Shown here: one piece after another, positions 1 to 9,583 of the stretch | How the letters are laid out: every line of letters starts with the position of its first letter | Numbering within the stretch: the first letter of the stretch is position 1 | Origin: Akkermansiaceae bacterium | GTDB lineage: Bacteria > Verrucomicrobiota > Verrucomicrobiia > Verrucomicrobiales > Akkermansiaceae | DNA: 64,000 nt | NCBI GenBank assembly: GCA_019634595.1 | Contig: JAHCBC010000004.1 | Coordinates: 186,001 to 250,000, forward strand | Direction of reading: 5' to 3' | Position numbers and translations under genes: made by a program | The notes under the pieces: model-generated | Told to the model about the DNA's origin: nothing | The model's input: only the letters and a program-made list of their open reading frames with translations | Database searches by the model: none

Positions 1-2077
1 TGATGGAGGACAATGCTCGCAGCCTGAGCGATTCAGGATGGCGATCGTCGGATGAAACACGTCGCACGGCTTCATCAAAGCGATTGCCCGGCAATCGCTT
101 GATGGCATCCAACAACAGGGGAAGATCTCCGGCTGCCGCCTGGTCCAAGCGCTGATTGAGCAACGGTACCCACTCTTCCGGCAGAGCAGCAAGCCGGCTC
201 TGGGAAAGAATGCGCAGGGACGTTTCCCGAACTTCACGGGACTGATGTTCCAGCATATCCGCTATCACCTGCTGGGCAGTCTCGTTCCCCAACCATGACG
301 ACAGCAACTGTTGCAGGGTGGAGAGCCTTGTGACACCGACGGATTTTCCGTTTCCCAACCAACCTCGCAGGAGAGGCAGCACACGATCCGGTCCATCCTC
401 GGCTTGGACTGCAATCCTTGCGGCTAGCCCGGCCAGTTCAGCGTTGGGAGAATCAAGATGCTTCGTTGCCAGCTTCAGATGAAGGTCCGATCCCGGTTGG
501 GTCTGGTGAAGCACGTGCCACAGGCGGCGCATCAACAAATCATCCTTAGCACCGGAGACATCCTCTTCAGTCACCATCTTGGTGGAGATCCCAGCGTGGA
601 GAACCGCATGTTCCAGCGCGGGATCGAGCGTTCCAGCCATCAGCCTTACCAACGCGCCCTTGATCTCAGGCGTGACAGCCCCCCTTTTGGCCAGGCTTTC
701 GCACGCCGCACGGCGTTCGAATCCTGACTCCGAACCCAGAGCACGAACGAACTCATCCACACTCCCCGATGCCACGCTCGAGTAGGGCTGCAAAAATGCC
801 GGATCCAGCCGGGTCTCCTGCTTTTTCCCACTACGACGGACCCGATAGATGCCCCCAAGCACGTCGGTTTTAGCCATCAGTGAAGATGGGCAGCCGATCC
901 TGAACCAACCGCCGGTGTCCAGCACCACCAGCGAACCGTCCGCATCCTCCAGCACATCCGTCGGATGAACATCCGGATGATCAATTTTGAGAAACTCATT
1001 CTCCTCCGCCTTCCAGGAAGATCCATCCGGGGTCAGCTCCATTCTCATGACACGCCCGGTATTGAAATGCGTGACCATATACTGGAGCGCCCGCTTGTCT
1101 CGTGCGGACCAACCGGAACGGCGCCAGAAGGTACTACCGCTAACCGCCACGTGCCCGAAGTCATGGATGATCGGGAGATTCTCAAGTGTCCGCGGCAAAC
1201 CTTCGATGGCTTTCGCTTGATCCGGTCGCGCGTAGACCCCGCCATACAGCCAATGCATGATGGTATCGCGGCGTGGGTTGATGCCATACAGGTTGATCAC
1301 ACCGATGACGTCACCATTCGGGGTGAAATCCACCCTCACCGGATTGTCTCCCGCACCCAGCGAATGCCAGGAAACGTCAGAGCCGTCCGGCAGGCAGGAC
1401 CAGATCCCGCTGGCCAGTCCTTCATTTACGAGGGTGCCATCACGATCCACTACCTTGTGACCTTTCCGGCCATGGCACCAATACAGCCGCCCATTGGGAT
1501 GAAGCCAGGGTCCATGAACATCCGCCGCATTTCCCGTGTGATTGAATCCCCCCACCAGGAGGACCCGCTCATCTGCGACTCCATCACCATCCTTGTCGGT
1601 CAGCTTCCATAGACCCGGCGCACTGCAGACATAGAGGGAGCCGTTCAGCCACAGTGCCCCTTGGGGGAACACCATCTTATCCGCGAATACTGTGCTCTTG
1701 TCGTAGACGCCATCTCCATCCAGGTCCTCAAGGGTCAGAATGCGGTTCGGCGGATTTCCCTCAAGCTGATCCCTGTTCCAGTTTACGCCCACAGCATCCC
1801 CGACAAACAACCGCCCCCGGCCGTCGATGCATCCCATGATGGGATGCCTTACCAATGGTGGCCCCGCAGCAACCTGAAGCTCGAAGCCCTCGGGCAGTTC
1901 CGCCCTTCCTGGCAATTTCCAGACCTTGTCATTCCTGGTTACTACCACCGGACGGGACGCATCTTCGGGAATGACTGCCTGTTGGGCGGACAAGGTGCCC
2001 AGCGACACCACTAGGAGCAGGTTCGCGAACATCACTTCCGCCAGTTTCTTCCCTCCCCTGCTGCTTCGGAATCTCAC
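1..2077 (-). CDS. PVC-type membrane-bound dehydrogenase / HEAT-repeat protein, 3' end outside window
   Basis: The minus strand is open from about 2077 down to the window edge, so the C-terminus (including any CxxCH haem domain) is not visible. The translation has a hydrophobic signal peptide (core LLLVVSLGTLSAQ), then a beta-propeller-like region with calcium-loop motifs (DLDGDGVYDKS, DKDGDGVADE), HGPWLHPNGRLYWCHG and DVLEDADGSLVVLDTGGW. This is the layout of the PQQ/glucose-dehydrogenase-like proteins typical of Planctomycetes and Verrucomicrobia. A helical HEAT-like region follows from about residue 430. The GTG at 2077 is preferred because it supplies a basic n-region (RFRSSRGGKK); the ATG at 2032 would give a signal peptide with no positive charge. 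The protein is probably periplasmic and oxidises a sugar or alcohol; the substrate is unknown. Confidence 0.8.
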   Translation of the reverse strand, partial: MRFRSSRGGKKLAEVMFANLLLVVSLGTLSAQQAVIPEDASRPVVVTRNDKVWKLPGRAELPEGFELQVAAGPPLVRHPIMGCIDGRGRLFVGDAVGVNWNRDQLEGNPPNRILTLEDLDGDGVYDKSTVFADKMVFPQGALWLNGSLYVCSAPGLWKLTDKDGDGVADERVLLVGGFNHTGNAADVHGPWLHPNGRLYWCHGRKGHKVVDRDGTLVNEGLASGIWSCLPDGSDVSWHSLGAGDNPVRVDFTPNGDVIGVINLYGINPRRDTIMHWLYGGVYARPDQAKAIEGLPRTLENLPIIHDFGHVAVSGSTFWRRSGWSARDKRALQYMVTHFNTGRVMRMELTPDGSSWKAEENEFLKIDHPDVHPTDVLEDADGSLVVLDTGGWFRIGCPSSLMAKTDVLGGIYRVRRSGKKQETRLDPAFLQPYSSVASGSVDEFVRALGSESGFERRAACESLAKRGAVTPEIKGALVRLMAGTLDPALEHAVLHAGISTKMVTEEDVSGAKDDLLMRRLWHVLHQTQPGSDLHLKLATKHLDSPNAELAGLAARIAVQAEDGPDRVLPLLRGWLGNGKSVGVTRLSTLQQLLSSWLGNETAQQVIADMLEHQSREVRETSLRILSQSRLAALPEEWVPLLNQRLDQAAAGDLPLLLDAIKRLPGNRFDEAVRRVSSDDRHPESLRLRALSSI

Positions 2078-2713
2078 AAAGGCGGCACCGCCTCTCTCCG
2101 GAGTATCCGAGAATGAACAGCGGTGGGAGTGTGGCAGGTGTTTCAAAATATTCCGGAAGATGGCGTTCTGAGGGCGGTAGAATCAAATTCATGATCACCA
2201 GTTTGACCACTACGGGCACCCGCGTTCTCACGTCATATTTAAATCGGTCAAAATAGACCGGTTTTTCATCTCAACGAGAACTAAAGACGGATAATTTCCG
2301 AAGGCTTCATATTCGGAGAATGGCGCCTTTCCTGAAACGCGAATCGGCAGATAAGCCGGGGTGACTTCCTGCCGATCTGCTTTCGAATCGATGTGTGTGT
2401 CCGCTCACCGGGGAACGGTTCGCGCTGAAATGGATACACTGTCCCAAAACCGGACGTTCAGATATTCCGTGATCACGGCAGAGTGGTGTACCATCAGGCA
2501 GGCTCCATGAGACTGATGACCCGATTCATGGTCATCCAGCTCCACGGATCAAAATGTGCAATGACCGTCGTTATCCCAAAGAGAAAGCCCCCTCATCCGA
2601 GCTATCTGGCCACGGACGCCCACCATCTTGCTCCGAATCAACGTGATTACTGCGATATCATCACCCCCGGTGAACTGATCCAGCCCCCGATTTGAGGACG
2701 CTTTCCGATGAGA
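2078..2713. other. Non-coding stretch, no gene recognised
   Basis: About 640 bases lie between the divergent PVC dehydrogenase and the IS3 remnant. The short ORFs here are not protein-like. Promoters for the dehydrogenase gene probably lie in its first 200 bases (an AT-rich stretch near 2230-2300), but no clear -35/-10 pair is visible. The sequence near 2440-2460 (cactgtcccaaaaccggacg) resembles IS3-type terminal repeats and may be an old IS end. Confidence 0.5.
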
Positions 2714-2737
2714 GTTTTGCAGGGTAGCCTGCAAAAC
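2714..2737 (+). terminator. Perfect hairpin just upstream of IS3 orfA
   Basis: A 10-bp perfect inverted repeat, GTTTTGCAGG-gtag-CCTGCAAAAC, ends 6 bases before the orfA ATG. It could block read-through into the transposase, as seen at other insertion sequences, or be a remnant terminator of the interrupted locus. Confidence 0.55.
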
Positions 2738-2743
2738 AAAAAC

Positions 2744-3010
2744 ATGAAAAAGAGACACAGCGCGGAGCAAATCATCCGCATCCTTGGAGAAATCGAGAAC
2801 AGCGGCCTGAAGGTGTCCGATGCTTGCCGTCCGCACAACATCAGCGAGCAGACCTACTTCCGCTGGAAGAAGAAATACGGCGGAATGGACGTCAGCGAGG
2901 CCACCCGGCTCAAGGCCTTGGAAGAGGAGAACTCACGGCTCAAGCGGCTGGTGGCCGACCTGTCGTTGGACAACCAGATCCTCAAGGAAGTGAACTCAAA
3001 AAAGTGGTGA
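2744..3010 (+). CDS. IS3-family transposase OrfA
   Basis: This 88-residue protein begins MKKRHSAEQIIRILGEIE and has the HTH_Tnp_1 fold: a recognition helix near SEQTYFRWKKKYGG followed by a leucine-zipper-like coiled coil (LKALEEENSRLKRLVADLSL). Both are typical of IS3-group OrfA proteins (IS407/ISRso type). The start at 2744 is chosen over an upstream ATG at 2708 because the upstream codons run through a hairpin. OrfA overlaps orfB by GTGA, but orfB is broken, so the element is not expected to transpose by itself. Confidence 0.85.
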   Translation: MKKRHSAEQIIRILGEIENSGLKVSDACRPHNISEQTYFRWKKKYGGMDVSEATRLKALEEENSRLKRLVADLSLDNQILKEVNSKKW

Positions 3011-3198
3011 GCCCCGTGAAGAAGAAAATGGTCATTGATGCGGTTGTCGGTGCGGGGCGTTGCGGTGTGGCGAGAGCCTGCCGGTTGTTCGGGTTCGCCC
3101 GGTCGGCGCTTTACCGGCGCGGAGTTAGCGATCCGGTCAAAGCGGCACAGGAAGGCATGGTGGCTGAGACTTCGCGCGCTTTTCCTTCGCTCGGCTAG
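3007..3198 (+). pseudogene. IS3-family OrfB, N-terminal fragment
   Basis: A GTG at 3007 overlaps the orfA stop. The 63 codons read like the N-terminal helical domain of IS3 OrfB (CGVARACRLFGFARSALYRR ... ETSRAFPSLG). The frame then meets TAG at 3196 exactly where family members continue as GYRR. The rest of the rve catalytic domain (DDE residues) is missing. The following 120 bases up to the PSD1 gene show no OrfB homology, so this is a truncation and not a simple frameshift. Confidence 0.75.
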
Positions 3199-3322
3199 GA
3201 TGGGAGGCAACGGAGATCCCGTCTGACCAACCGCTTCGGCGTTTTGATTCAATGAGGCAACAGGATAGCCCGATAATCCACGGTGAAAGGTACGATTTCA
3301 ACCGACGTAACTTAAGAAGTTT

Positions 3323-5938
3323 ATGCTGCGCCCCATCGGCTTCATTTTCACGCTACTGCCTCTCTCTGTTGTAGCGGAGGAACCCTTACTCACCTTCGAG
3401 AAGGACGTACGCCCAATTCTCAAGGCACATTGTATCCATTGTCACGGCGAAGAGGAAGATCCGGATGGTGATGTGGATCTGCGGTTGCGACGGTTCATGG
3501 AAGAGGTGACCATGGAGGCCGGAGGCCAGTTACTCGTTCCGGGTCACCCGGAACACAGCGGGCTCGTCAGCATCATCCGTAGCGGCGAAATGCCCAAAAA
3601 GGCAAAAAAGCTGCCTGACGAAGAGCTGGCAGTGATCGAAAAATGGATCAAGCAAGGCGCGACCACCGCACGACCTGAACCTGAAAGCCTTCCTCCGGGG
3701 TCAGTCATTTCCGAAGAAGACCGCGCCTGGTGGTCATTCCAGCCGGTACGTCCTCCTGCGGTTCCGCAGGTCGCCAGCGACCGTGTCCGCACCCCGATCG
3801 ATGCGTTTCTCATCGCCGAAATGCGGTCACACGGAATGGATTACGCTCCGGAAGCGGACCGACCGACCCTGATCCGGCGGCTGACGCTCGATCTTACCGG
3901 AGTCCCTCCGACACCAGAGGATGTCGCCGCATTTGTCGCTGATTCACGCCCCGACGCCTACGAACAGCTCGTGGACCGCTTGCTGGCCAGCAAATCCTAC
4001 GGCGAGCGCTGGGCCCGCCATTGGCTGGATGTCGTGGGCTATGCGGACTCCAACGGCTATGCAGAGGCGGATTCGGTCCGCCCCCATGCCTGGCACTACC
4101 GCGACTATGTGATCCGTGCGTTCAATGACGACAAACCGTGGAACGAGTTCATCCAGGAACAACTGGCCGGGGATGAGATGGCCGGAGCCACCCACGCCAG
4201 CTTCCAGCAGGCCGTGCTTGATCCCAAGAAGCGCGACCAACTGACCGGCACAGGATTTTTGCGGATGGCACCTGATGGAACGGGAGACAAGATTGATGAT
4301 CCGAAACTGGCCCGTAACCAGGTGATCGCTGAACAGATCAAGATCACAACTTCTTCCCTGCTCGGTTTGACGGTCGCTTGCGCGCAGTGCCACGACCACC
4401 GGTATGACCCCATCACCCATGAGGACTATTTCAGGCTGCGCGCGATCTTCGATCCCGCCTATGACTGGGAACAGTGGCGGACACCCGCACAGCGACAATA
4501 CTCTCTCTACACACCTGAGGAATCCGCAAAGGCAGCGGAGATCGAGAAGCAGGCAAAGGCCATCGATGACGAGGCCGCCGCAATGAGCAAAAAGTTCCTG
4601 GATGAGATCTTCGAGGTGGAAATCCTCAAGTTGCCCGAGGAAGAACGCGCCCCCTTCCGTGAGGCACGTGCCACTCCGGCGGACAAGCGGAATGACGCCC
4701 AGAAGGCGCTCATCAAAAAATATCCTTCGGCGCTGGCGACCTATTCCCTCGATCTTTACGATAAGAAGAAGCAGAACCTGGTGGATGCCAAAAAGGCGGA
4801 AGCGACGAAGCTGAGAGGCACGAAGCCCAAGGAAAATTTCCTGATGGCCATGACGGAGGTGAAGGGCCGGGTGCCGGTTTCCAAGCTTTTCAACCGAGGG
4901 GATCACGATCAGCCGAAACAGGAACTGTCACCTGGAGAAATTGGGGTCCTTTCCAGCCCGGAGATCGAACCATTCAAGCCCGCGGTGATCGAGTCCGGAT
5001 CAAGCGGCCGCAGGTTGACCTACGCACAATGGCTCACCAATGGCCGGCATCCGCTCGTGGCCCGCGCCTTGGTGAACCGATTCTGGATGCACCACCTTGG
5101 ACGTGGCATCGTCAATACACCCGGAGATTTCGGACGCCAGGGCGACCTACCTTCCCATCCCGCGCTGTTGGATTGGCTGGCGGATTCCTTCGTCAAAAAC
5201 GGGTGGAAGCTCAAGCCCCTGCACCGGGTGATTTTGCTTAGCTCGGCCTATCGCCAGTCATCGGTGAATCCGGTGTCCATGGAGAAAGACCGGGACAACC
5301 GCTACTATGCCCGCTTCCAGGTCAAACGGCTCGATGCGGAGACCCTCCGGGACAGCGTTCTCGCGACAACGGGCAAGCTGAACGTGAATTCCTTCGGCCC
5401 ACCGAGCAACATCGGCCGTGATCCAGCCGGCCGGATCGTGCTGGGGATCGACAAAGGCGACATCAACAACTTCAAGGTGGAGAGTGGTGGCGAGGACGAC
5501 TTCCGGCGGTCCATCTATGTGCAGGTCCGACGCAGCAAACCTGTCACGGTCCTGGAGACATTCGACGCTCCTTCCATGGTACCGAACTGTGAAGTTCGCA
5601 GCCAGAGCACCGTCGCTCCGCAGTCCCTCCTGATGATGAACGACGTGTTCATCCTAGAGAACTCACGACGACTTGCGGAAAGGTTGGAGGCGAAAGCCCC
5701 CGGCAACATCCGCGGGCAACTGGAACAGGCCTGGGAGCTCCTTTTCCTCGGCAAGCCGACAGAAGAAGAACTGCAGAAGTGCGAAGTCTATCTCAAGGAC
5801 CAGTCCGTGGCCCTCGCGGAGTATCATCAGAAGAACCCGCCGAAAAAGGACGCCCCTCAGTCCAACGCTTCTTTGGAAGCCATGGCCAGTCTCTGCCAGA
5901 TCCTCTATAGCTCAAACCGCTTCCTCTACATCGAATGA
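3323..5938 (+). CDS. Planctomycete-type cytochrome c / PSD1 (DUF1549-DUF1553) protein
   Basis: This 871-residue protein has a short Sec signal (MLRPIGFIFTLLPLSVVAEE), an N-terminal haem-binding CIHCH motif at residues 37-41, a DUF1549 region (from about 165, with ERWARHWLDV), a second CxxCH at 353-357 (CAQCHDHRYDP), and a C-terminal DUF1553 domain (HPLVARALVNRFWMHHLG, TYAQWL). It is full length for the family. Its stop overlaps the next start by 4 bases (ATGA), the coupled pair found widely in PVC genomes. The role is presumed periplasmic c-type electron transfer or carbohydrate oxidation; the substrate is unknown. An IS3 remnant ends about 125 bases upstream and may have displaced the native promoter. 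Confidence 0.9.
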   Translation: MLRPIGFIFTLLPLSVVAEEPLLTFEKDVRPILKAHCIHCHGEEEDPDGDVDLRLRRFMEEVTMEAGGQLLVPGHPEHSGLVSIIRSGEMPKKAKKLPDEELAVIEKWIKQGATTARPEPESLPPGSVISEEDRAWWSFQPVRPPAVPQVASDRVRTPIDAFLIAEMRSHGMDYAPEADRPTLIRRLTLDLTGVPPTPEDVAAFVADSRPDAYEQLVDRLLASKSYGERWARHWLDVVGYADSNGYAEADSVRPHAWHYRDYVIRAFNDDKPWNEFIQEQLAGDEMAGATHASFQQAVLDPKKRDQLTGTGFLRMAPDGTGDKIDDPKLARNQVIAEQIKITTSSLLGLTVACAQCHDHRYDPITHEDYFRLRAIFDPAYDWEQWRTPAQRQYSLYTPEESAKAAEIEKQAKAIDDEAAAMSKKFLDEIFEVEILKLPEEERAPFREARATPADKRNDAQKALIKKYPSALATYSLDLYDKKKQNLVDAKKAEATKLRGTKPKENFLMAMTEVKGRVPVSKLFNRGDHDQPKQELSPGEIGVLSSPEIEPFKPAVIESGSSGRRLTYAQWLTNGRHPLVARALVNRFWMHHLGRGIVNTPGDFGRQGDLPSHPALLDWLADSFVKNGWKLKPLHRVILLSSAYRQSSVNPVSMEKDRDNRYYARFQVKRLDAETLRDSVLATTGKLNVNSFGPPSNIGRDPAGRIVLGIDKGDINNFKVESGGEDDFRRSIYVQVRRSKPVTVLETFDAPSMVPNCEVRSQSTVAPQSLLMMNDVFILENSRRLAERLEAKAPGNIRGQLEQAWELLFLGKPTEEELQKCEVYLKDQSVALAEYHQKNPPKKDAPQSNASLEAMASLCQILYSSNRFLYIE

Positions 5939-7380
5939 ATCGATTCCACCTCACCCGCCGCCATTTCCTTCAGTCCGGCAGCTTCAACCTGGGATCTCTG
6001 GCGCTCGCATCGCTATTGAAGGACGCAGGACTTCTCGCAGCTCCAGTGAAGCCCACACTCCCTGGGGAGGAGGCCTATGATTTATTGCCAAAGAAGGGTC
6101 ATTTCGAGCCTCGGGCGAAGGCCATGATCTCTTTGTTCATGATGGGAGGACCTTCCCAGATGGATCTCTTCGATCCCAAACCGACCCTGACCAAATACGA
6201 TGGTCAGAAGTTCCCCGGCGAGATCAAGTACGACAACCTCGCGGAAGCATCTTCCAAATGCTTCGGCTCTCCATGGAAGTTCCAGAAGCACGGCCAATGC
6301 GGAATGGAGATCAGCGAGCTGCTCCCGCACCTGAGCAAGGTCGTCGATGACATCACCCTCATCCGCTCCATGACATCCGGGGTGAACAATCATGCCCAGG
6401 CACTCTATGCGATGAATGCCGGCGGAATCACCGCCGGACGCCCCGCTCTCGGCTCATGGCTCACCTATGGCCTCGGTTGCGAAACCCAGGACCTGCCGGC
6501 CTATGTGGTGTTGTCACACCCGAATGGCCTCCCGACCTTCCACGGGGATCACTACACCAACGGCTGGCTCCCCGCCCTGTTCCAGGGAACCGTCATCCGC
6601 CCGAAGGAACCTAGGATCCTCAATCTTGATCCACCCCCGTCGCTGGCCGGCCAGGCCCAGATGCGCCAGCTCGATCTCCTCAAATCATTCAACGAACAGC
6701 ACCTCGCCCAGCACCCGGGCGAACTTGACCTCCAGGCCCGCATCGCGAGCTACGAACTGGCGGCCAAAATGCAAACGTCGGCCAAGGAGGCCCTCGATAT
6801 TTCCAACGAGCCTGAGCACATCAAAAAACTATACGGGATCGATGACCCGGTCACCCGCGACTACGGCACCCGCTGCCTGATCGCCCGTCGCCTGGTCGAA
6901 CGCGGGGTCCGTTACGTCCAGGTGCTCAACGAGGGGCAGTCGTGGGATCACCACGGTGCCATCATCGGAGGGCTACCGAAGAACTGCGCCGCGACGGACA
7001 AGCCGAGCGCCGCACTCCTCATCGACCTGAAGCAACGCGGTCTGCTCGACAGCACCGTGGTCCACTGGGGCGGCGAGATGGGCCGCCTACCGGTTCTCCA
7101 GAATGATGCAGGCCGCGAAAAGTGGGGACGGGACCACAATACCCATGGGTTCAGCATGTGGGTCGCAGGAGGCGGATTCAAAGGTGGCTACGTCCATGGC
7201 CAGACAGATGAATTCGGTCACAATGCGGTGGTGGATGAAGTCAAACACCACGATTGGCACGCCACGTTGCTCCACACCTTCGGCATCGACCACTCCCAGC
7301 TTTCCTACAAGCGGAACGGTGTCGCCGCCTCCCTCACGGATAACCGTGGAGCCAAGGTGGTGAAGGAACTCTTCGCGTGA
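5935..7380 (+). CDS. DUF1501 domain-containing protein (sulfatase-fold family), Tat-exported
   Basis: This 481-residue protein carries a Tat-type leader (LTRRHFLQSGSFNLGSLALA). It shows the DUF1501 signatures FMMGGPSQMDLFDPKP, SMTSGVNNHAQALYAMNAG, WDHHG, HWGGEMGR and GRDHNTHGFSMWVAGGG-GG-GQTDEFG, with conserved His and Asp residues consistent with the alkaline-phosphatase/sulfatase superfamily fold. It is translationally coupled to the PSD1 gene (ATGA overlap) and faces a convergent esterase gene. The pair is assumed to work together in the periplasm; the reaction is not established for the family. Confidence 0.9.
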   Translation: MNRFHLTRRHFLQSGSFNLGSLALASLLKDAGLLAAPVKPTLPGEEAYDLLPKKGHFEPRAKAMISLFMMGGPSQMDLFDPKPTLTKYDGQKFPGEIKYDNLAEASSKCFGSPWKFQKHGQCGMEISELLPHLSKVVDDITLIRSMTSGVNNHAQALYAMNAGGITAGRPALGSWLTYGLGCETQDLPAYVVLSHPNGLPTFHGDHYTNGWLPALFQGTVIRPKEPRILNLDPPPSLAGQAQMRQLDLLKSFNEQHLAQHPGELDLQARIASYELAAKMQTSAKEALDISNEPEHIKKLYGIDDPVTRDYGTRCLIARRLVERGVRYVQVLNEGQSWDHHGAIIGGLPKNCAATDKPSAALLIDLKQRGLLDSTVVHWGGEMGRLPVLQNDAGREKWGRDHNTHGFSMWVAGGGFKGGYVHGQTDEFGHNAVVDEVKHHDWHATLLHTFGIDHSQLSYKRNGVAASLTDNRGAKVVKELFA

Positions 7381-7426
7381 TCGCCAGGCCGGGCCGGTGA
7401 CTCCAGACAGCGCCAGGCTACCTTCC

Positions 7427-9520
7427 TCACGGGTTCATCCCGTCCTTGCTGCCCCATGGATCCGCATTGAGCAGGAGCTTGGGCTTCAGTGCGGCATAAA
7501 CGTCGGGGAGGTCCATCCAACGGAGTATGCCCGGAACCATCATGGCGTCCGGCCAACGGTAGTCCGGATCATCCACCAAGGTTTCGTAGGACGTAAGGGC
7601 GTGCTTGAGGGTGACGTGCTTGACCGCATCCTGGTTAAGGGCAGCGAATGCCACTGGCAGTGCACCCCAGCCAGATCCCACAAGATGGATTTCCTGATGT
7701 CCCTGTGCGATGAGCCAGCGGATGACCGATAGGAGATCACCAGTGCGCTGACCGATCAGCGGCCGGCCAAGCATGAGCGAATGGGCCGCATAAAAGTAAT
7801 GACTGCCGTAAGGTCGCTCGAACTGGTTGGCGCCACAGGTATCCGGCTGGGTATCTCCGATCCCCCGAAGATCGCATGCATAGAAAACCGCATCGCCCGC
7901 TTCTCCCGCCATCTTCTTCAACCAATCTTGACTCCGTAGCTCCGCGTCCGCGGAGCGATGTGATACGTAAAGAACCGCCTTCGGTATCCCGGGAGCCGGT
8001 CGTGAAATGAACCCGGCCTCCTCCGTGAGACGGATACACGGGATCTCGATCCCCTCCTCCGTCCGGATCATGTAGCAGGTATTTCCCTTCGCCGGATACT
8101 GGCGGTTTCCGCGACTCCTCAAGATCCGGTAGGAAGGAATTTGGTTATGATTCTCCGGAGTGAGAGCGAGTAGGGAGTTCAACCGGGTGACCAGCTCCCT
8201 CGGCGAAGCAAACGCCGGGCGCTTGCGCTTCAATTCCGCATGGATGCCAGCGTTGATCTTCAGAAGCGGGGAGGATCCGAGATTGCGCACATCACCTTCA
8301 GGTGCAGTCCATAGATCCTCGTCTTTTTCAAGTGTCAGGGCAGGCTCCCTCTCGATCGCCTGTCGTCCCGAGGCCTTGTGGAAAAACCGGTACATCGCCT
8401 CGCGGAGTGGCTGGCTCATCGTATGGGGATCCGGACCGATATAGAGCTGGAGGTTCTCCGGCTTGCCCAGGGCTGCGTAGAGTTTCTTCAGACGTTCGTA
8501 GGCGGCGACAGTTCCCCTCACATCGAAAAAGTCCTTCTCCTGGGCCAACAGGATCACCGGCTTCGGTGCCATGGCCGCGATGCAGTCGCTGTGGTCGAGC
8601 CTGAGCTTGAGAAAGCCCGGAGGACACTGTTCGGTATCCGCCGGCAGCTCGTTCTCCGCGTTGTGGCGGAGAGTCGTGATGAAGCAGGCGGGCGCCGCCA
8701 TCGTCCAGCGGTCGTCCAGTGCCATCATCCAGGCGGTCTGGGTTCCACCTCCGGATAGGCCGGTCACTCCCAGGTGGAGAGGATCCACTTCCGGACGGGT
8801 GAGCAGATAGTCCAGTGCCCTGCTTCCATCCCAGGCGAACCAGGTTCCAAGAAACTCCCCGGTAAGGCACAGCGGATTCCCCAACTGGATATGTTCCCCT
8901 GTGGTCCCCTGCATTTTGGTCTCCGCCCAGCCAGTCGGCCACTGCATGCGCTCTCCCTGGCCGATGGGGTCGATGATCAGGCAGATATAACCCAGCCTCG
9001 CGAGTGCCTGTGCATAGCTTTGGTAGAAGTCCCTCGCCTTTCCATTCGATGAATGTCCACACAACCCGACGATGCCGGGCCGTCGATCCCCTGCGGAGAG
9101 GTTGGACGGGATATAAAGATTCCCGCTGACCAGATATCCAGGGCGGCTTTCGAACACCAGGTTCTCGACCCGGTAACCGTCACGCTCCAGAACACGGGTT
9201 ATTTTGGCATTGAGTGGCGTCGTCTCCGGAAATGGCCCGAATGACTCCCGCAAACGACGTCTGACATCCTGCACATACCGTTCGGCATCTTCCCGGGATT
9301 TCCAGTCGTTGACCTCAGGTTCCTGACGGACCACCTGATCCATCAGCCAATCCTGCATCATCGCTGGAAAACGGTTGAACGGTGCCAACTGGGAGGCGGG
9401 GGCCTGTGCCATTAGACGGGCGGGGGCCAAGGCAGCTCCCAGACCGATCAGGCCGATTTGCTGCAGCAGATCCCTGCGCCGCAGAGATGACGGGTGGGTG
9501 GAATTCGATACAGAGTTCAT
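7427..9520 (-). CDS. Secreted two-module alpha/beta-hydrolase (acetyl-xylan-esterase-like)
   Basis: This 697-residue protein has a Tat-like leader (SLRRRDLLQQIGLIGLGAAL). The N-terminal module (about 30-400) is an alpha/beta hydrolase with nucleophile elbow GLSGGG near residue 258 and a His in DPHTMSQPLREAMYRFF. The second module (about 400-697) looks like a decayed duplicate fold: it has YVSHRSADAEL and LVGSGWGALPVAFAA where a GxSxG would be expected, so it probably lacks a serine nucleophile. Family knowledge points to deacetylation of plant polysaccharides in the periplasm. It is convergent with the PSD1-DUF1501 operon and co-directional with the metallophosphoesterase upstream. Confidence 0.8.
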   Translation of the reverse strand: MNSVSNSTHPSSLRRRDLLQQIGLIGLGAALAPARLMAQAPASQLAPFNRFPAMMQDWLMDQVVRQEPEVNDWKSREDAERYVQDVRRRLRESFGPFPETTPLNAKITRVLERDGYRVENLVFESRPGYLVSGNLYIPSNLSAGDRRPGIVGLCGHSSNGKARDFYQSYAQALARLGYICLIIDPIGQGERMQWPTGWAETKMQGTTGEHIQLGNPLCLTGEFLGTWFAWDGSRALDYLLTRPEVDPLHLGVTGLSGGGTQTAWMMALDDRWTMAAPACFITTLRHNAENELPADTEQCPPGFLKLRLDHSDCIAAMAPKPVILLAQEKDFFDVRGTVAAYERLKKLYAALGKPENLQLYIGPDPHTMSQPLREAMYRFFHKASGRQAIEREPALTLEKDEDLWTAPEGDVRNLGSSPLLKINAGIHAELKRKRPAFASPRELVTRLNSLLALTPENHNQIPSYRILRSRGNRQYPAKGNTCYMIRTEEGIEIPCIRLTEEAGFISRPAPGIPKAVLYVSHRSADAELRSQDWLKKMAGEAGDAVFYACDLRGIGDTQPDTCGANQFERPYGSHYFYAAHSLMLGRPLIGQRTGDLLSVIRWLIAQGHQEIHLVGSGWGALPVAFAALNQDAVKHVTLKHALTSYETLVDDPDYRWPDAMMVPGILRWMDLPDVYAALKPKLLLNADPWGSKDGMNP

Positions 9521-9583
9521 GGTCGCGCGAATGATGAAGGCGAGGAAATGCAGGAAAAAAAGAGGTCTGCGGCAGCAATTCCC

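Noticed and set aside
965..1612. 215-codon plus-strand ORF, and others at 1661-2014
   Set aside because: They lie antisense to the PVC dehydrogenase, whose minus frame has continuous family motifs; the plus frames have no protein-like features.
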